Source: Profundibacter amoris
Lineage (GTDB): Bacteria; Pseudomonadota; Alphaproteobacteria; Rhodobacterales; Rhodobacteraceae
DNA: 64,000 bases
Reading direction: 5' to 3'
Assembly (NCBI RefSeq): GCF_003544895.1
Contig: NZ_CP032125.1
Location: 1,130,001-1,194,000 of the forward strand
Below, piece by piece: positions 62,154 to 64,000 of this stretch (positions within the stretch are counted from its first letter, which is position 1; every line of letters starts with the position of its first letter). The notes under the pieces are model-generated. The model did no database searches and was not told the DNA's origin. It saw only the letters and a list, made by a program, of their open reading frames with translations. A program made the translations under genes and the position numbers.

Positions 62154-63065
62154 ATGGGCCACGACATAACCTCGATTGACGATGTAACGGCGCTGCTGGC
62201 CGAACAGGGCTATATCTGCGGCCGCGATCTGGCCACGGTGGTGTTTCTGGCGCTGCGCCTTGGCCGGCCGCTGTTTCTGGAGGGCGAGGCGGGGGTTGGC
62301 AAGACCGAAATCGCCAAGGCCATTTCCGCCGCGCTGGGCCGTCGCCTGATCCGGTTGCAATGTTACGAGGGGCTGGATGCATCCAGCGCCGTCTATGAAT
62401 GGAACTTTGCCGCACAAATGGTGGCAATTCGCACCGCCGAAGCGGTCGAGGGCACGGACCGCGAAGCACTGGTGGACGAGCTGTTTTCCGAACGCTACCT
62501 GATCCGCCGCCCGCTGCTCGAGGCAATGAGCCCGCAGCCAGGTGGTGCGCCCGTGTTGCTGATTGACGAGCTGGACCGCACGGACGAGCCGTTCGAGGCC
62601 TTCCTGCTGGAAGCGCTGTCCGATTTTCAGGTCACTATCCCCGAACTGGGCACCATCAAGGCGCCAGAACCGCCCATTGTGATCCTGACCTCCAACCGCA
62701 CCCGCGAAGTGCATGATGCCCTGAAACGCCGCTGCCTCTATCACTGGGTCGAATACCCGACGTTCGAACGCGAACTTGAAATCCTGCAAGCCCGCGCGCC
62801 AGAGGCGAGTGCTGCGCTATCGCGCGAGGTGGTCGCTTTTGTCCAGCGGCTGCGCACCGAGGATCTGTTCAAGAAACCCGGCGTGGCCGAAACCATCGAC
62901 TGGGCAAAATGCCTGCTGGCGCTGGATGTGATTGATCTGTCGCCCGATGTCATCGCCGACACCTTGGGCGCGATCCTGAAATATCAGGACGACATCCAGA
63001 AAATCGCCAGTGGCGAAATCGCCAAAATCCTGAACGACGCCAAGGCCTCGCTCGATACGGCCTGA
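62154..63065 (+). CDS. MoxR-family AAA ATPase
   Basis: A 303-residue AAA+ ATPase of the MoxR family, chaperones that help metal-cofactor insertion with VWA-domain partners. Walker A is [14 protein letters not shown] (about residue 45), Walker B is [22 protein letters not shown], and sensor 1 is [19 protein letters not shown]. It is close to the CoxD branch. A VWA partner would be expected downstream but is not present. The start at 62154 has AAAGGG upstream. Confidence 0.9.
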   Translation: MGHDITSIDDVTALLAEQGYICGRDLATVVFLALRLGRPLFLEGEAGVGKTEIAKAISAALGRRLIRLQCYEGLDASSAVYEWNFAAQMVAIRTAEAVEGTDREALVDELFSERYLIRRPLLEAMSPQPGGAPVLLIDELDRTDEPFEAFLLEALSDFQVTIPELGTIKAPEPPIVILTSNRTREVHDALKRRCLYHWVEYPTFERELEILQARAPEASAALSREVVAFVQRLRTEDLFKKPGVAETIDWAKCLLALDVIDLSPDVIADTLGAILKYQDDIQKIASGEIAKILNDAKASLDTA

Positions 63066-63066
63066 C

Positions 63067-63262
63067 TTCTTCTTGCCGGAAGCAAATCCAATCAAATTGA
63101 ATCCACTCAACACCCCGAACGCATTTTCTTGCGCAAACGCTGCCTCGGGGTGCTGTGTGAATACATGATTCTGAATGGATTGGATGCGCTTTAAATACCT
63201 GCGCCGCAGGCAACGGCGAGCCCCGTCAGGGGCGAGCCCGGGGCGACCGCGTCAGCGGGCGC
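63067..63262 (-). repeat. Dispersed intergenic repeat, copy H, apparently split by a hairpin insert
   Basis: The two halves of the repeat are 63067-63077 (sense GGCAAGAAGAA) and 63192-63262 (GTCGCCCCGGGCTCGCCCCT, then the inverted repeat and GCAGGTATTT), separated by 114 bases. In other copies these halves are contiguous. The intervening segment (63078-63191) is itself an imperfect inverted repeat. Confidence 0.6.
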
Positions 63263-63277
63263 AAAACCTGCCGCAAA

Positions 63278-63508
63278 TCACGCCCGTTTCAATCGCGCCG
63301 CCCGTCCACCACGGCGCTTCACCACCAATGGCTTGCGTGCGTCCAGCTCGGCCATAATCGTTGCCCGCTCGCTCTCGTCCATCACCGACCAGCGCGAAAT
63401 CTCGTCCATGCTGCGATAACACCCCGTGCACAACCGCGCCTCGGGGTGGATTACGCAAATGTTGACGCAAGGCGATTGCACCTCGTCGCGTTTCCAGACC
63501 TTATCCAT
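63278..63508 (-). CDS. DUF1289 family protein
   Basis: A 76-residue protein of the DUF1289 family. The four conserved Cys are in SPCVNICVIHPEARLCTGCYRSMDEISRW, a possible metal or Fe-S site; the C-terminus is basic (KRRGGRAARLKRA). Function unknown. It overlaps ruvX by 8 bases and is downstream of it. Confidence 0.9.
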   Translation of the reverse strand: MDKVWKRDEVQSPCVNICVIHPEARLCTGCYRSMDEISRWSVMDESERATIMAELDARKPLVVKRRGGRAARLKRA

Positions 63509-63977
63509 CCCGTTTCAAATGCCCCAGACGGTCCATCACCCCTTGCAGGATGTATCCGGCCGCCACATGGTCGATCACCTCGGCCCTTCGTGCCCGCGAA
63601 GTATCGGCCTCCAGCAACGCACGTTCGGCGGCCACCGTGGACAGGCGTTCGTCCCAGAACCCGATCGGCAGATCGGTCAGGCGCGACAGGTTGCGGGCAA
63701 AGGCGCGGGTCGACTGGCAGCGTGGCCCTTCGGAGCCATCCATATTGCGCGGCAATCCCAACACGAATCCGCCCAGATTACGTTCGGTGGCGATTTCCAG
63801 CAGGCGTGCTGCATCCACGCCGAATTTCTTGCGCTTGACGGTTTCCAGCGGGGTGGCAACGGTCAGAAAATTGTCCGACACGGCAACCCCGATGGTCTTG
63901 GTCCCCAGATCCAGCCCCGCAAGCGCGCGCATCGGCGGCAGGGCGGCGGCGAAATCCTCGATCGCGTCATAGATCAT
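63501..63977 (-). CDS. ruvX: Putative pre-16S rRNA nuclease/RuvX-YqgF
   Basis: RNase H-fold nuclease (158 aa) of the YqgF family, linked to processing of the 16S rRNA 5' end and formerly called Holliday junction resolvase-like. The N-terminal strand LAGLDLGTKTIGVAVSDNFL carries the first acidic ligand; GGFVLGLPRNMDGSEGPRCQSTRAFARNL and WDERLSTVAAERALLEADTSRARR are diagnostic. The protein ends with the family GYILQGVMDRL. Confidence 0.94.
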   Translation of the reverse strand: MIYDAIEDFAAALPPMRALAGLDLGTKTIGVAVSDNFLTVATPLETVKRKKFGVDAARLLEIATERNLGGFVLGLPRNMDGSEGPRCQSTRAFARNLSRLTDLPIGFWDERLSTVAAERALLEADTSRARRAEVIDHVAAGYILQGVMDRLGHLKRDG

Positions 63978-64000
63978 TCAGCCACACCGGCCCGCACCGC

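Noticed and set aside
62002-62526. N-terminal extension of the glutaryl-CoA dehydrogenase frame
   Set aside because: The extra 175 codons run antisense to the MoxR gene and are Arg/Pro-rich; family length fits the start at 62001.
1-64000. tRNA, rRNA, CRISPR, integrase or transposase genes
   Set aside because: Intergenic gaps were read for cloverleaf-like or repeat-spacer patterns, and protein frames for recombinase motifs; none was convincing. A tRNA-finding program would settle the tRNA question.

Overview
The window is high-GC chromosomal DNA from an alphaproteobacterium, most likely of the Rhodobacteraceae (Roseobacter group). I infer this from gene content and order: pyrC-pyrE-dnaB-alr-mlaE-mlaF-pqiA-radA-cvpA-purF on one strand, a surE-pcm-LysM/M23 operon, a fused pntA, DUF3422, and many short intergenic repeats of the kind I associate with that family. 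It is core-genome-like DNA: about 68 protein genes, tightly packed, with many 4-base ATGA overlaps. I saw no tRNA, rRNA, CRISPR array, prophage or transposase.

Layout. 1-2.4 kb: 3' end of malate synthase G, a GlcG-like protein and a class I glutamine amidotransferase. 2.4-9.1 kb: a mono-haem cytochrome c, a small secreted charged protein, an IorB/IorA molybdenum hydroxylase pair, kynureninase, DUF523, a membrane methyltransferase and an exported rhodanese. 9.2-14.4 kb: pntAB, a MerR regulator with a carboxymuconolactone-decarboxylase-like partner, and DUF3422. 14.4-21.7 kb: an Opp/Dpp-type peptide transporter (two permeases and a binding protein, no ATPases), divergent from two M20 amidohydrolases and a glutamine amidotransferase. 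21.8-29.7 kb: moaA, a lipoprotein, an acyl-CoA synthetase, glmU-glmS-AlkD-like, and gph. 29.9-37.4 kb: a DegT aminotransferase coupled to glycerate kinase, then a sulfur block (persulfide-dioxygenase-like MBL protein, DUF442, SulP), dusA and TauE. 37.5-43.7 kb: a WYL regulator, tatABC plus a DUF815 ATPase, converging on surE-pcm-LysM/M23. 43.9-58.2 kb: the housekeeping run SDR, DUF1801, purF, cvpA, radA, pqiA, mlaF, mlaE, alr, dnaB, pyrE, pyrC, interrupted between alr and dnaB by two plus-strand cargo genes. 58.3-64 kb: two uncharacterised proteins, LysE, two tiny membrane ORFs, glutaryl-CoA dehydrogenase, a MoxR ATPase, DUF1289 and ruvX.

The most unusual locus is 51.4-54.8 kb. Between alr and dnaB lie a leucine-rich-repeat protein and a fatty-acid-hydroxylase-family membrane protein, and between those two sits a decayed fusion of the start of alr with the end of dnaB. 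This is the scar of a tandem duplication, and each of the two resulting dnaB-alr gaps now carries a different gene. Other points worth a second look are a textbook MerR-type promoter overlapping the pntAB terminator, an ATTC-N8-GAAT palindrome in front of the sulfur block, two tandem small membrane ORFs ahead of lysE, and a dispersed intergenic repeat family, one copy of which appears split by a hairpin-forming insert.
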